From the NCBI GenBank assembly GCA_023255735.1, contig JAGDVP010000028.1:23328-87327 (forward strand): a stretch of DNA of 64,000 nt. Reading direction: 5' to 3'. Both the position numbers and the translations under genes were made by a program. How positions within the stretch are numbered: the first letter of the stretch is position 1; each line of letters starts with the position of its first letter. The stretch is from Halothiobacillus sp. GTDB taxonomy: Bacteria; Pseudomonadota; Gammaproteobacteria; Halothiobacillales; Halothiobacillaceae. Below the pieces are notes generated by a model. It was not told the origin of the DNA, made no database searches, and saw only the letters and a list, made by a program, of their open reading frames with translations. Below, in pieces: positions 56,309 to 64,000 of the stretch.

Positions 56309-58738
56309 ATGAATCGCCCCTTGGTCAAACGCGCTTCCTTGCGCTGGGCTTTGGCCTACATTGGCGCCGCCGCGCTGTGGATCGCCTTGATGCAGTGGCT
56401 TTTAGCGAACCTTGGCGGCGAACGCTGGACCATCTCTGCCGCAGGCTTAGTAGTGGGCGGCATGTTTATTCTCATCACCGCTTGGCTGCTGTTTTTATTG
56501 CTTGAGCGATCGCAAAGCGAAAATTCTGTCGCGTGGCATCAATCCCTCGGGCGCACCGATAAGGTGCGCGCTTGGTGGGCGGGGCTCATTGTTTTTATCG
56601 CGATAACCTTGCTGCTGCAGGTGTTTATGGTGTTTTTTGCCACGAAAGCGTATCGCCCCGTTTTACTCGATCAGGCACAAAATGCCCTAACCGCCCAGGC
56701 ACAAGCCGATAGCAAGCGTATTCATGATTGGCTTTTCGCGCGCAACCAAGCCGTGGCTTTGCTTGCCGCTAAGCCTGAGCTTTTGGCAGAAAAAATGCGA
56801 GCCAATCAAAACCCAGCGGCCAAAACACCCAGCGCGCTTGCAGCATTTATCAACCTGCCCGCCTTTTCGCAAGTGACCGTATTCGACCCCGATCACAGGC
56901 TCAATGCACAATTTGGTGCCAAAGGGGCACCTAAAGTGCCCGATGCGTTGTTTGAGCAGGCCGCAGCCACCTCTAAAGTGCAATTTAACTGTCAATTTAC
57001 CCCTGGCCGCCCGGGTGGGGATTGCTATTGGGTGCTGCCCGTGTTTTTGAATCAAAAAGAGGTGAGCAGCGGGCCTTGGTATCTTGTGTTTTATGCGCCA
57101 CTTTCCGCGCAAACCCTGTTGCCCGATAATCAAAGCGCGCCGGGCGCGGTGTTCAATCGTGCGCAAACCCAAGCTTTAATCACGAAAAGCGAAGATCACC
57201 CCGAACAGGGGGTGGCTACCTCATTGATAGCACCGCCCCCTGATGCAGCGGCATCGAATACCGGCGTGCAGGCATTAACAGCCGCGCAATGGGCTTGCAT
57301 TCAACCCGCAGTGCTGCACACAAATCCGGCAACAGAGGAATCTGACCCGCGCCAACCGCCCACCCATGTCCCAATGCATGGCCACCTTGAGTGTAATGGG
57401 CAAACCATTTGGTATGCCCGCATCGATATAAGCCAAATTCCGGCCGTGCTTTGGGTGGCCACCGCGCAAGATGATGTGTTGCTACCCCTGCGCCAAACTC
57501 GGCAATCGTTGGCGATAGCGGCCTTTGTGGGTGTATTTACCTTGATATTTTCCTTATTTTTTTTGTGGCGCATTATGCGCATTCACCGCCAACACGCCCT
57601 GCACCCGCTGCAAACGGAGCGCGATCAGTTGGCGCAACTCTGGGAGCAAATCCCAAGCCTGGGGTTGGCGATAGCAACTAGAGATTCCCCGCAAGCGCCT
57701 TGGCTGATTAGCAGCATTAATCGTCGCTGTATGCAGCTTTTTCACGCCTCGCGAGAGGAGCTCATTGCCAGCCCCTTATCGATGCTGATGTGCCCTGTAG
57801 CAGGCCAAAATGATCCGATCGACTACCTTGTCAGCGATCAACAAAGTTTGGAAGATTTAGTCAGCGGCATTCGCGATGAACTCGTGTTCGTGCGACGGCT
57901 TAAGCTCGGCGTGCATGGGATTGTTTGGCGGCAATTGAGTATTCGCGCGCTGATCGGTGAACAAAAACCGAGCAATAGCCTAATTGTCGCCATTGAGAAT
58001 TTGGGGGATATGGTCGAGCAGGCCGCGTCACTTCAGGCGCAACGAGATTTTTATAGCTTAGCTACCCAATGGTTGCAGGCAAAACCCACCGAGGGTGCAC
58101 AGGCTCGAGCCGAGCCCACTGCACGCGCGATCGAGGAAAGCTCGGCCACCATGCAAACCACCGCCGCACCGTTGATTTTGGCCGATCAAAATCAGAGCAC
58201 ATCTGCCATCGATTTCCCGCTAGAACCCGAACCCCCGGCGCCCGTATCTGAAACTCCGCTCACTCAGTTTGGCGCCCAGCTGATTGCGCAAACCCCCATT
58301 TTAGCGCTGTGCCGTTACACCCATTGGCCTGAGGTTTGGTCCTCCTCATCGGATTTATCCGGCCCCATCTTAGAGCAGCAAGAACACAAAGCGTACGAGT
58401 GCGTAGGCAGTAGCGCACCCGTGCGGGAAATTGCCAACCAAGTCGCCGCCATGGGGTTGATTGATCGGGTACTCGTTGCGCAAACGCCGCTATTTGTTGA
58501 TGACGAAGCGAAAAATACGCCCACCCCCGCTTTGGTGAGCTTGCAAACAGAGCTCATTGAACAGCTCCGCCCGTACCCCGTTGGCGCCCTGGCCATCGTG
58601 CCCCTACAAGGCGCGCCAGATGCTGGCTGTGTGCAAGCTTGGATTGTATTTGGTGATGAAAAGCTACGCTTCACCGAACCCGTTAAAGCCTCGTTACTGA
58701 GCTTACTCAATGCCTTAGCCGTTAAAGTTGCTAAGTAA
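56309..58738 (+). CDS. Large membrane sensor-like protein with PAS- and GAF-like regions, no output domain
   Basis: An 809-residue protein I do not recognise as a named family. Three N-terminal helices (~13-35, 45-66, 88-112) lead to a ~290-residue periplasmic region with the pattern of a Cache sensor (KRIHDWLFARNQAVALLAAKPELL, PAFSQVTVFDPDHRLNAQFG) and a fourth helix (~408-428). A PAS-like segment (~445-575), an acidic Pro-rich linker and a GAF-like C terminus (~640-809: VLVAQTPLFVDDEAKN, VGALAIVPLQG) follow. There is no kinase, GGDEF, EAL or methyl-accepting domain. It starts 6 bases after gltX and may be co-transcribed. Confidence 0.7.
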   Translation: MNRPLVKRASLRWALAYIGAAALWIALMQWLLANLGGERWTISAAGLVVGGMFILITAWLLFLLLERSQSENSVAWHQSLGRTDKVRAWWAGLIVFIAITLLLQVFMVFFATKAYRPVLLDQAQNALTAQAQADSKRIHDWLFARNQAVALLAAKPELLAEKMRANQNPAAKTPSALAAFINLPAFSQVTVFDPDHRLNAQFGAKGAPKVPDALFEQAAATSKVQFNCQFTPGRPGGDCYWVLPVFLNQKEVSSGPWYLVFYAPLSAQTLLPDNQSAPGAVFNRAQTQALITKSEDHPEQGVATSLIAPPPDAAASNTGVQALTAAQWACIQPAVLHTNPATEESDPRQPPTHVPMHGHLECNGQTIWYARIDISQIPAVLWVATAQDDVLLPLRQTRQSLAIAAFVGVFTLIFSLFFLWRIMRIHRQHALHPLQTERDQLAQLWEQIPSLGLAIATRDSPQAPWLISSINRRCMQLFHASREELIASPLSMLMCPVAGQNDPIDYLVSDQQSLEDLVSGIRDELVFVRRLKLGVHGIVWRQLSIRALIGEQKPSNSLIVAIENLGDMVEQAASLQAQRDFYSLATQWLQAKPTEGAQARAEPTARAIEESSATMQTTAAPLILADQNQSTSAIDFPLEPEPPAPVSETPLTQFGAQLIAQTPILALCRYTHWPEVWSSSSDLSGPILEQQEHKAYECVGSSAPVREIANQVAAMGLIDRVLVAQTPLFVDDEAKNTPTPALVSLQTELIEQLRPYPVGALAIVPLQGAPDAGCVQAWIVFGDEKLRFTEPVKASLLSLLNALAVKVAK

Positions 58739-58827
58739 TGCATGGCTTTTAAGGAATCGCTAATTTAATCCCGCGTGCGCCATGTGGCCAAGTCTAAAAG
58801 CGCAAGCCTGGGCGCCTAAAACGAATT

Positions 58828-59760
58828 TTAATCGGCATTTTGCTTTAAGAATTCTGCCGGCTTTTGAATTATTGATTTGGCTGAATAGAGTACAAAATCG
58901 TGAAATTCTTGCGCGATGGGCGACATACGTTTGCCCGCGCGATAGACGAGATACCATTTTTTCATCAGGGGAAAGCCTTCCACATCGAGAATAGCCACTC
59001 GATTGAGCGCCAGTTCAAATTCTAGCGCTTGCAGTGAGATGATGCCCAATCCCAACCCGGCCATGACGGAATGCTTGACCGCTTCATTTCGGCTCATTTC
59101 CATCGACGTGTTGAGCTTACTGTGGTGGTGTTTAAAAAAGCTTTCTACGGCGTTGCGCGTGCCCGAACCGCGTTCCCGCAGAATGAAGTTGTATTCCATG
59201 AGCCGACTGATGGGAATGTTCTTAACCCCGGCGAGCGGGTGATCTGGGCGTGAAAAAACCACCAAGGGGTTGTCCATAAACTCCCGCGAAATTAATTCCA
59301 GTGAGTTGGGTGGCCTGCCCATGATGGCCATATTAGGGATGTTCTCTTGGAGTTGCACCAGGAGATCTTCGCGGTTGGTGACTTCAAGATGCACCTGCGT
59401 GCCGGGATGGCGCTTAACAAACTCTGCAAGCAAATAAGGCGCGAAATATTTGCCCGTACTTGTCACCGTGAGTGACAAATTACCCCGTCTGACGCCTTTT
59501 AAATCGTCGAAGACCGCTTCAATGTCTTGAACCTGCTGCGCGATGCCGCGGCTAAATTCATACATTTCTTTTCCTGCTTCAGTTAGGAAGATTTTTTTCC
59601 CCAGTTGCTCAAATAAGGGCAAGCCGACTTCTTCTTCCAGCTGTTTTATTTGCGTTGATACCGCGGGCTGAGTTAAGTGAAGCTCCTCGGATGCGCGGGT
59701 ATAGCTGCCATTGCGCGCGACGGATTCCATTAAGCGTAACTGACGAAAAGTGATTTTCAT
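58828..59760 (-). CDS. cbbR: LysR-family regulator CbbR
   Basis: A 310-residue LysR regulator: winged helix-turn-helix (~1-65, TFRQLRLMESVARNGSYTRASEELHLTQPAVSTQIKQLEEEVG in parts) and an effector domain. The effector part (GTQVHLEVTNREDLLVQLQENIPNMAIMG; FILRERGSGTRNAVESFF) matches CbbR, which senses carbon metabolites and activates CO2-fixation genes. It is divergent from the csoS2 operon, the usual target arrangement. The start is ATG with no upstream alternative of note. Confidence 0.93.
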   Translation of the reverse strand: MKITFRQLRLMESVARNGSYTRASEELHLTQPAVSTQIKQLEEEVGLPLFEQLGKKIFLTEAGKEMYEFSRGIAQQVQDIEAVFDDLKGVRRGNLSLTVTSTGKYFAPYLLAEFVKRHPGTQVHLEVTNREDLLVQLQENIPNMAIMGRPPNSLELISREFMDNPLVVFSRPDHPLAGVKNIPISRLMEYNFILRERGSGTRNAVESFFKHHHSKLNTSMEMSRNEAVKHSVMAGLGLGIISLQALEFELALNRVAILDVEGFPLMKKWYLVYRAGKRMSPIAQEFHDFVLYSAKSIIQKPAEFLKQNAD

Positions 59761-59926
59761 GGCGGGATTTTATCTCATTAAAAATTTGTGCATAAACTTT
59801 AGCAAATGAATACGGTAATTATTATTAATTATCAATATTGAATAAGCCTTCTTATAGTTCAACTCAAGGGCGGGTTCGGTGGACGCCCACTCCTGTGATT
59901 AAACCCAGAGCATAAGGAATCAATCC
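59761..59926. promoter_or_regulatory. cbbR-csoS2 divergent control region
   Basis: This very A/T-rich 166-base spacer must hold the CbbR operator and both promoters. For the carboxysome direction TTATCA (59829) and TATAGT (59853) are 18 bases apart, a plausible sigma-70 promoter. The stretch at 59815-59832 is rich in TNA repeats of the LysR type, but no single operator can be fixed by eye. AAGGA precedes csoS2. Confidence 0.5.
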
Positions 59927-61789
59927 ATGAACCAAGATAATACAAACGAGAATTTAGAGAAACTTTCTGGTCGTGATGCGGCATTAGCCCGCAGACGGGC
60001 GCTGTCACTTTATGGCAAAAAAGCGATACCAGGGGTTGATGCAAAAACCCGTCCCAGTGCCCATCAAAGGCCGGGTGCATCTCAGGGCGCAACGCCCCAG
60101 CCTGCGCCTTCTGCAGCGCCCGTTTTAATCCAAAGCCCAAGTGAGCCTGCCGCGCCCCAAGCGCCCGCCTGCAATTGCGCCAATAAAGTTGCGCAAGAAG
60201 TGGCCGCCCCTATTGTGGCAATGAGCCGGACTGCCTTGTCACCGTCTCAGCAGCGCCGAATCAATCAATCATTACGGGGCCGAGGCAATAAATCGCCTGC
60301 CCGCCCTTGTGGCCGTGTGCCTTGCAAAGTTGAAACGGGCACCACGCTCTCAGGCACGCAAGTCAGTGGCAGCCAACTTGAGCGAACCTTGGCCACTACC
60401 GGCAATGAAGCGGGAACCTGCCGCATGGTGACCGGCACCGAATATCTTGGCATTGAGCATTACAACCAGTTTTGCGACACCCAACCTGCGCCTGCGCCCG
60501 CGAAAGTGAGCATGAGCAGCACGAGTCGGGGCGGGCGGGTCACGGGCACCGAGATTGGCCGCAGCCAAAAAGTTTCTGGTGATGAAACCGGTACTTGCAA
60601 GCGGGTTACCGGTACCGAGTATCTGGCAGCCGAGCAAACCCGCACATTTTGTGGCACCGCACCTGAGCCGCGTCATGAGAAATCCGGTTTTGGTATGACG
60701 GCTTTGAAAAACAAGATCAGCGGGTCGGACTTAGCGCGCGAAATTGATGTGACGGGCGGCGAATCCGGTGCGAATCGTGCCATTACCGGGAGCGATTACA
60801 CCGATGTCACGGCTCTGCGGCGCAAAGCGAATGAAGCACCCAAAAAAGTTGAAATTAGCCATACCAGTGCTGGCGGCACCGTGAGTGGCACCCTAATTAG
60901 CCGCTCAAAGAACGTCTCCGGCTCAGAGCGCGGCGCGTGTGAGCGCATCACCGGGTCAGATTATTTAAGTAGCGAAGAATTTGCCTCTTTTTGTCGGGCA
61001 GAGCCCTACCAGCCACCCGCTAAAGTGGGTGTGTCGCCCACCTTAAAAGGGCAAGCCGTGTCGGGCACGCTGTTAGGCAGATCTTCTAGCGTGACAGGGG
61101 ATGAGTATGGCGCGTGCAAGCCGGTGACGGGTTCATCGTATATCGGGGCGGATCAGTACGCAGAATTTTGCGCCAACCGAGCGGTTACGGAAGTAAGCAA
61201 CCGAGGTTCGCGCGGCAAAAACGTCATGGTGGAGCGTCGCCAAGCCGCAGCCCAGCTCGTGCAGCCAGATCAACAACCCGGTCAAGCGCCGAGTGAATCT
61301 GCGCGCGTGATGCAGTGTGGCCGCTTTTCAATTGTTTCGCCGGCGCAATCGGCTCAAGACACCACCCAGCGCATTACGGGGAGTGCCTATGGGGGAACCG
61401 ATCGCATTACGGGTTCATTGGCGCGGGCTACGGGTAAGGTTTCTGGCACGCCTGAATTTCGTTATCGCGAGGGCATTGAAGCACCGGTTGACGCGGTGGC
61501 TGATGCCAAAGAGCGCAGCCCCGAGCGTATTACCGGGGAAGGCCGCGAGCGAAATGTAACCGGCGATGCTTGGGATCGGGGTGATCGAATCACGGGCACA
61601 GAGGGTTTATCGGCTGCCCGCCGGAATCCGACGTGGCGCGGTGAGCCGCGGATAAATCCGGCCACGAAAAATGCACGAGAATTTCGCAAAGCCGAACTGC
61701 CAGAAGCGCAGCCCAGTCGCGTCACAGGTTGCAGTGGCAGCAGCATGACCGGTGCGGCCGTCACCATGTCTGGCGGCGCGCGCGGCTAA
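59927..61789 (+). CDS. csoS2: Carboxysome scaffold protein CsoS2 (short form)
   Basis: CsoS2 is the disordered scaffold that links RuBisCO to the alpha-carboxysome shell. This one has 620 residues against 869 in Halothiobacillus neapolitanus. There is one clear N-repeat (~12-36, SGRDAALARRRALSLYGKK) and one degenerate N-repeat (~100-122), where four are usual. Five M-repeats follow (~135-191, 192-250, 251-307, 308-365, 366-421) with VSG/VTG, GTEY and paired Cys; the third lacks Cys, as in H. neapolitanus. The C region (~480-620: GTPEFRYREG, ERITGEGRERNVTGDAWDRG, terminal MSGGARG) anchors to the shell. A C-AAA-AAC heptamer at codons 431-432 could allow a -1 frameshift. Confidence 0.96.
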   Translation: MNQDNTNENLEKLSGRDAALARRRALSLYGKKAIPGVDAKTRPSAHQRPGASQGATPQPAPSAAPVLIQSPSEPAAPQAPACNCANKVAQEVAAPIVAMSRTALSPSQQRRINQSLRGRGNKSPARPCGRVPCKVETGTTLSGTQVSGSQLERTLATTGNEAGTCRMVTGTEYLGIEHYNQFCDTQPAPAPAKVSMSSTSRGGRVTGTEIGRSQKVSGDETGTCKRVTGTEYLAAEQTRTFCGTAPEPRHEKSGFGMTALKNKISGSDLAREIDVTGGESGANRAITGSDYTDVTALRRKANEAPKKVEISHTSAGGTVSGTLISRSKNVSGSERGACERITGSDYLSSEEFASFCRAEPYQPPAKVGVSPTLKGQAVSGTLLGRSSSVTGDEYGACKPVTGSSYIGADQYAEFCANRAVTEVSNRGSRGKNVMVERRQAAAQLVQPDQQPGQAPSESARVMQCGRFSIVSPAQSAQDTTQRITGSAYGGTDRITGSLARATGKVSGTPEFRYREGIEAPVDAVADAKERSPERITGEGRERNVTGDAWDRGDRITGTEGLSAARRNPTWRGEPRINPATKNAREFRKAELPEAQPSRVTGCSGSSMTGAAVTMSGGARG

Positions 61790-61816
61790 CTTAAGATAAA
61801 CAGTACGGAGCTTTTT

Positions 61817-63394
61817 ATGGATACCCGCCATCGCCCAAAAACGAAACAAAAAGCCCCGGTCGGGTTGGGCACCGCCGCCCGAGTGGCAACCGCCGTGGAC
61901 GCTATGCCGAGCTGGCCTGCGCGCTTGAGTTTTTGCCCACCGGGTTTCGCGCTGGATAAGGCCGGTGCTTGCGTGAGTAATCAGTGCCAGACCCATGCGC
62001 ACCCCTTGGCCGACTTAGCGCAAAACGCACGTTTAGCTGCGTACGAACGTCGGGTGAAAGATCGCTTTGCGCAGATTGTGCCCACGCTTCAACAGATTGC
62101 GGCTCTTGCGCAAACAGGCGATTTCGCGCAGCGCGCTCAAGCAATTGCCCGCGAGCGGTTGGGCTTTGAGTTAGATGAATCGGTATTGGCCAACACCTGG
62201 ATTGTGCCACTTGATATGCGCCGGTTGTATGGTCAGAGCGTGTTACAAACCTTCTGCCAATTAGCGCAAGAAGAGGTTGGTGAGCCTTCAGGCTTGAATG
62301 AGACTCAGGCGGCCGTCCAGTTTTTTATCGAGTGCGGTTTTCATGAAGTTAATGTGAGCGCGTGTGCCGATGGGCGGCTCAAGGGGTTTATTAATTACAT
62401 TCTGCGCTTGCCTCAAGAGGCCGTGCCACGGCATCAGTTTTATGCCGGCACCACCTTTGATGTAGAGCTGAATGTGAAACAGTGGACGACAACCGAGCTT
62501 CGCCGCTTTCGTGAAGGGGTGCCCACCACCTCGGATTGCGGCACGCGATACTTAAAGATCGCCGCCTACCATTTCAGTGGGTCCGATCCGGAACATGAAG
62601 GCTGCGCCGCCCATGGCAGTTGTGATGCCAGGGCGATGCAGGCAGCACTCGATCGACTAAAGGCCTTCAGCACGGCGATTGAAAACGGGTTTTGCTGCGG
62701 CGCTTCGGTGGCCACGCTGTTGATTGGTGTGGATACCGATAACGATGCCATTCGGGTGCATGTGCCTGATGCATCGGGCGAAATGAGCTTGGATTGTTAT
62801 ATCGATAACCGGGCGCTGTATGAACAAACCGCCAAGTTAAGCAAGCTCGAAGCGCAGTGGAAGCTCAATGCCATCGTCGAGGAAACCGCGCGCGATTTTA
62901 ATCGCACCGTGCCTGAAATTGGTATGCGTCGTTTGATTAAGCAACTGCTCACCAACAATTTGTCACAGATTGATTATGTGTGCGAGTTCCACAACGGGCG
63001 CTATGCCGATATTGGTCACGCTGAGCGATTTATTAGCGTCGGTGATGGGTTTGAAGAGCTGCATTTGCGCAATCTTGCTTATTTTAGCCATATGCAAACC
63101 CTCGAAGAAGGCACTGCGGATATGGATGTGGGGATCAAAATCTTCACGCAGTTAAACGTGGCGCAAGGTTTACCCATACCCGTGGCGATTCATTATCGTT
63201 TTGATGATCAGGTACCGGGCGCCCGAGATCGCGCTGTAGCTCGGTGTCGGCGGGTTAAAGCGGCCATCATGGCGCGCTATCCCAGGCTTGCACAAGACGG
63301 GTTATTGATTTGCGGCATGAGCGTTCAGGCACACACGCCGGGCAGTGCGTTAGAGCGCGTGTCAGATCACGATCAATACAAGCCAGAGCCTTGA
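61817..63394 (+). CDS. csoSCA: Carboxysomal carbonic anhydrase CsoSCA (CsoS3)
   Basis: This beta-class (epsilon-type) carbonic anhydrase converts bicarbonate to CO2 inside the carboxysome. In 525 residues the zinc ligands Cys183, His252 and Cys263 and the Asp185-Arg187 dyad (ACADGR) sit exactly ten residues after their H. neapolitanus counterparts (Cys173, His242, Cys253, Asp175, Arg177). The basic N terminus (MDTRHRPKTKQKAPVGLG) resembles the RuBisCO-binding peptide of that enzyme. It starts 27 bases after csoS2, with no close-fitting ribosome binding site. Confidence 0.95.
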   Translation: MDTRHRPKTKQKAPVGLGTAARVATAVDAMPSWPARLSFCPPGFALDKAGACVSNQCQTHAHPLADLAQNARLAAYERRVKDRFAQIVPTLQQIAALAQTGDFAQRAQAIARERLGFELDESVLANTWIVPLDMRRLYGQSVLQTFCQLAQEEVGEPSGLNETQAAVQFFIECGFHEVNVSACADGRLKGFINYILRLPQEAVPRHQFYAGTTFDVELNVKQWTTTELRRFREGVPTTSDCGTRYLKIAAYHFSGSDPEHEGCAAHGSCDARAMQAALDRLKAFSTAIENGFCCGASVATLLIGVDTDNDAIRVHVPDASGEMSLDCYIDNRALYEQTAKLSKLEAQWKLNAIVEETARDFNRTVPEIGMRRLIKQLLTNNLSQIDYVCEFHNGRYADIGHAERFISVGDGFEELHLRNLAYFSHMQTLEEGTADMDVGIKIFTQLNVAQGLPIPVAIHYRFDDQVPGARDRAVARCRRVKAAIMARYPRLAQDGLLICGMSVQAHTPGSALERVSDHDQYKPEP

Positions 63395-63404
63395 GGAGAG
63401 CAGC

Positions 63405-63656
63405 ATGAAAATTATGCGAGTGGAAAAAACATTGGTTTCAACCAATCGCGTGCGCGAGCTAGGCCACCGCCCCTTACTCGTGGTGAGAGAAAAAGAAGGC
63501 GGCATCCCGAGTGTGGCCGTTGATGCGATTGGCTGTATCCCTGGTGATTGGGTGATTTGTGTCGGGAGTTCCGCCGCGCGTGAAGCGGCGGGGAGCAAAG
63601 AGTTTCCAAGCGATCTCACCATCGTTGGAATTATTGATCACTGGCAGGAGAGTTGA
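63405..63656 (+). CDS. csoS4A: Carboxysome shell vertex protein CsoS4A
   Basis: An 83-residue pentameric (BMV/EutN-CcmL type) protein that caps shell vertices. KIMRVEKTLVSTNRV at the start, LLVVREKEGG, the AVDAIGCIPGDWVICVGSSAAREAAG loop and the final LTIVGIIDHWQ are family marks. GAGGAGAG gives a strong ribosome binding site. The next gene begins one base after its stop. Confidence 0.95.
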   Translation: MKIMRVEKTLVSTNRVRELGHRPLLVVREKEGGIPSVAVDAIGCIPGDWVICVGSSAAREAAGSKEFPSDLTIVGIIDHWQES

Positions 63657-63657
63657 G

Positions 63658-63900
63658 ATGGAAATCATGCGCGTTATCTCTGATCTGGTTGCGTCACGCC
63701 GCATAACTGGCTTGTCGAGTAGCTCGTTGCGGGTTCTGGAGGATTGCAAAGGCAAATTATCGGTAGCTGTTGACCCGGTGGGCGTGCCGCCGGGTAAATG
63801 GGTTTTTACGACGGGCGGTTCGGCGGCGCGGATTGCCACGGGCGATAAAAGAATTTTAACCGATCTCACCATCTGCGGAATTATCGATCACTGGACTTAG
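63658..63900 (+). CDS. csoS4B: Carboxysome shell vertex protein CsoS4B
   Basis: An 80-residue second pentameric vertex protein: MEIMRVISDLVASRRITGL, LSVAVDPVGVPPGKWVFTTGGSAARIATG and ICGIIDHWT. The ATG is chosen because it matches the family start; an upstream extension runs back into csoS4A and lacks similarity. GGAGAG precedes it across the csoS4A stop. Confidence 0.95.
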   Translation: MEIMRVISDLVASRRITGLSSSSLRVLEDCKGKLSVAVDPVGVPPGKWVFTTGGSAARIATGDKRILTDLTICGIIDHWT

Positions 63901-63961
63901 GAGGAAACCATCATCAAAACATCTCGGCATTTTAATTAACGTTTGGTTTAGGAGAGAAAAC

Positions 63962-64000
63962 ATGGCAACAGGTATTACGGGCATTGCCCTTGGCATGATT
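63962..64000 (+). CDS. csoS1: Carboxysome shell hexamer protein CsoS1, start only (cut by window edge)
   Basis: The first 13 codons, MATGITGIALGMI, are the N terminus of CsoS1-type BMC-domain shell proteins (the next residues in relatives begin the first beta strand). AGGAGAG lies 6 bases upstream. The paralogue (A, B or C) cannot be told from this piece. Confidence 0.88.
   Translation, partial: MATGITGIALGMI

Noticed and set aside
63559..63657. Upstream extension of csoS4B.
   Set aside because: It overlaps csoS4A in another frame and does not resemble vertex proteins; the ATG after the csoS4A stop is the proper start.

Overview
The window looks like a chromosomal segment of a chemolithoautotrophic gammaproteobacterium. 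Housekeeping blocks keep the order typical of Gammaproteobacteria (kdsA-eno-ftsB-ispD-ispF; yceF/yceD-rpmF-plsX-fabH; gacA-uvrC; rsmI/lpoA-yraN-diaA; dapA-bamC). The right edge carries a cbbR-like regulator divergent from an alpha-carboxysome operon (csoS2-csoSCA-csoS4A-csoS4B-csoS1...). A sulfur- or iron-oxidising autotroph of the Halothiobacillus/Thiomicrospira/Acidithiobacillus kind is likely, but the genus cannot be fixed from this sequence alone. GC is moderate, coding is dense, and many gene pairs overlap by ATGA. I saw no tRNA, rRNA, CRISPR array or intact insertion sequence.

Layout. 1-4.9 kb: end of kdsA, eno, ftsB, ispD, ispF, rlmC. 5-7.6 kb: a secreted subtilisin-like protease with a small lipoprotein that resembles its propeptide. 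7.7-11.7 kb: an operon of response regulator, histidine kinase and alpha/beta hydrolase, divergent from a Spy/CpxP-like periplasmic protein. 11.7-14.3 kb: an ArsR-type repressor with a perfect palindromic operator, a decayed aas gene and lplT. 14.3-18.1 kb: yceF, yceD, rpmF, plsX, fabH. 18.1-23.6 kb: a CYTH protein, gacA/uvrY-like, uvrC and a large MscS channel. 23.5-26.3 kb: a minus-strand operon for an outer-membrane barrel, an FMN-binding periplasmic protein, ApbE and a four-helix membrane protein, behind a promoter with a Fur-box-like sequence.

26.6-30.8 kb: pstSCAB behind tandem Pho boxes. 30.8-31.7 kb: about 1 kb without a convincing gene. 31.7-33.7 kb: yjcH-actP acetate uptake. 33.9-42.8 kb: small membrane proteins, a HerA/YjgR-type ATPase, a short-chain dehydrogenase overlapping a squalene-synthase-like gene, a chemoreceptor, a HugZ-like protein, a CcsA/YpjD-like protein and an FAD-linked 2-hydroxyacid dehydrogenase. 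42.8-49.5 kb: diaA, yraN, lpoA, rsmI, dapA, bamC. 49.6-58.7 kb: argG, a PhnD-PAS-GGDEF-EAL protein, an exported FlgT-C-like protein, gltX and a large membrane sensor. 58.8-64 kb: cbbR and the carboxysome operon.

The most unusual points are: (i) a short CsoS2 with one clear and one degenerate RuBisCO-binding N-repeat, in an operon with no cbbLS in front; (ii) the flavinylation operon with a Fur-type promoter; (iii) an aas gene worn down by three internal deletions; (iv) an apparently leaderless ArsR gene whose operator fills the space a ribosome binding site would need; and (v) a protease paired with a free-standing propeptide-like lipoprotein.
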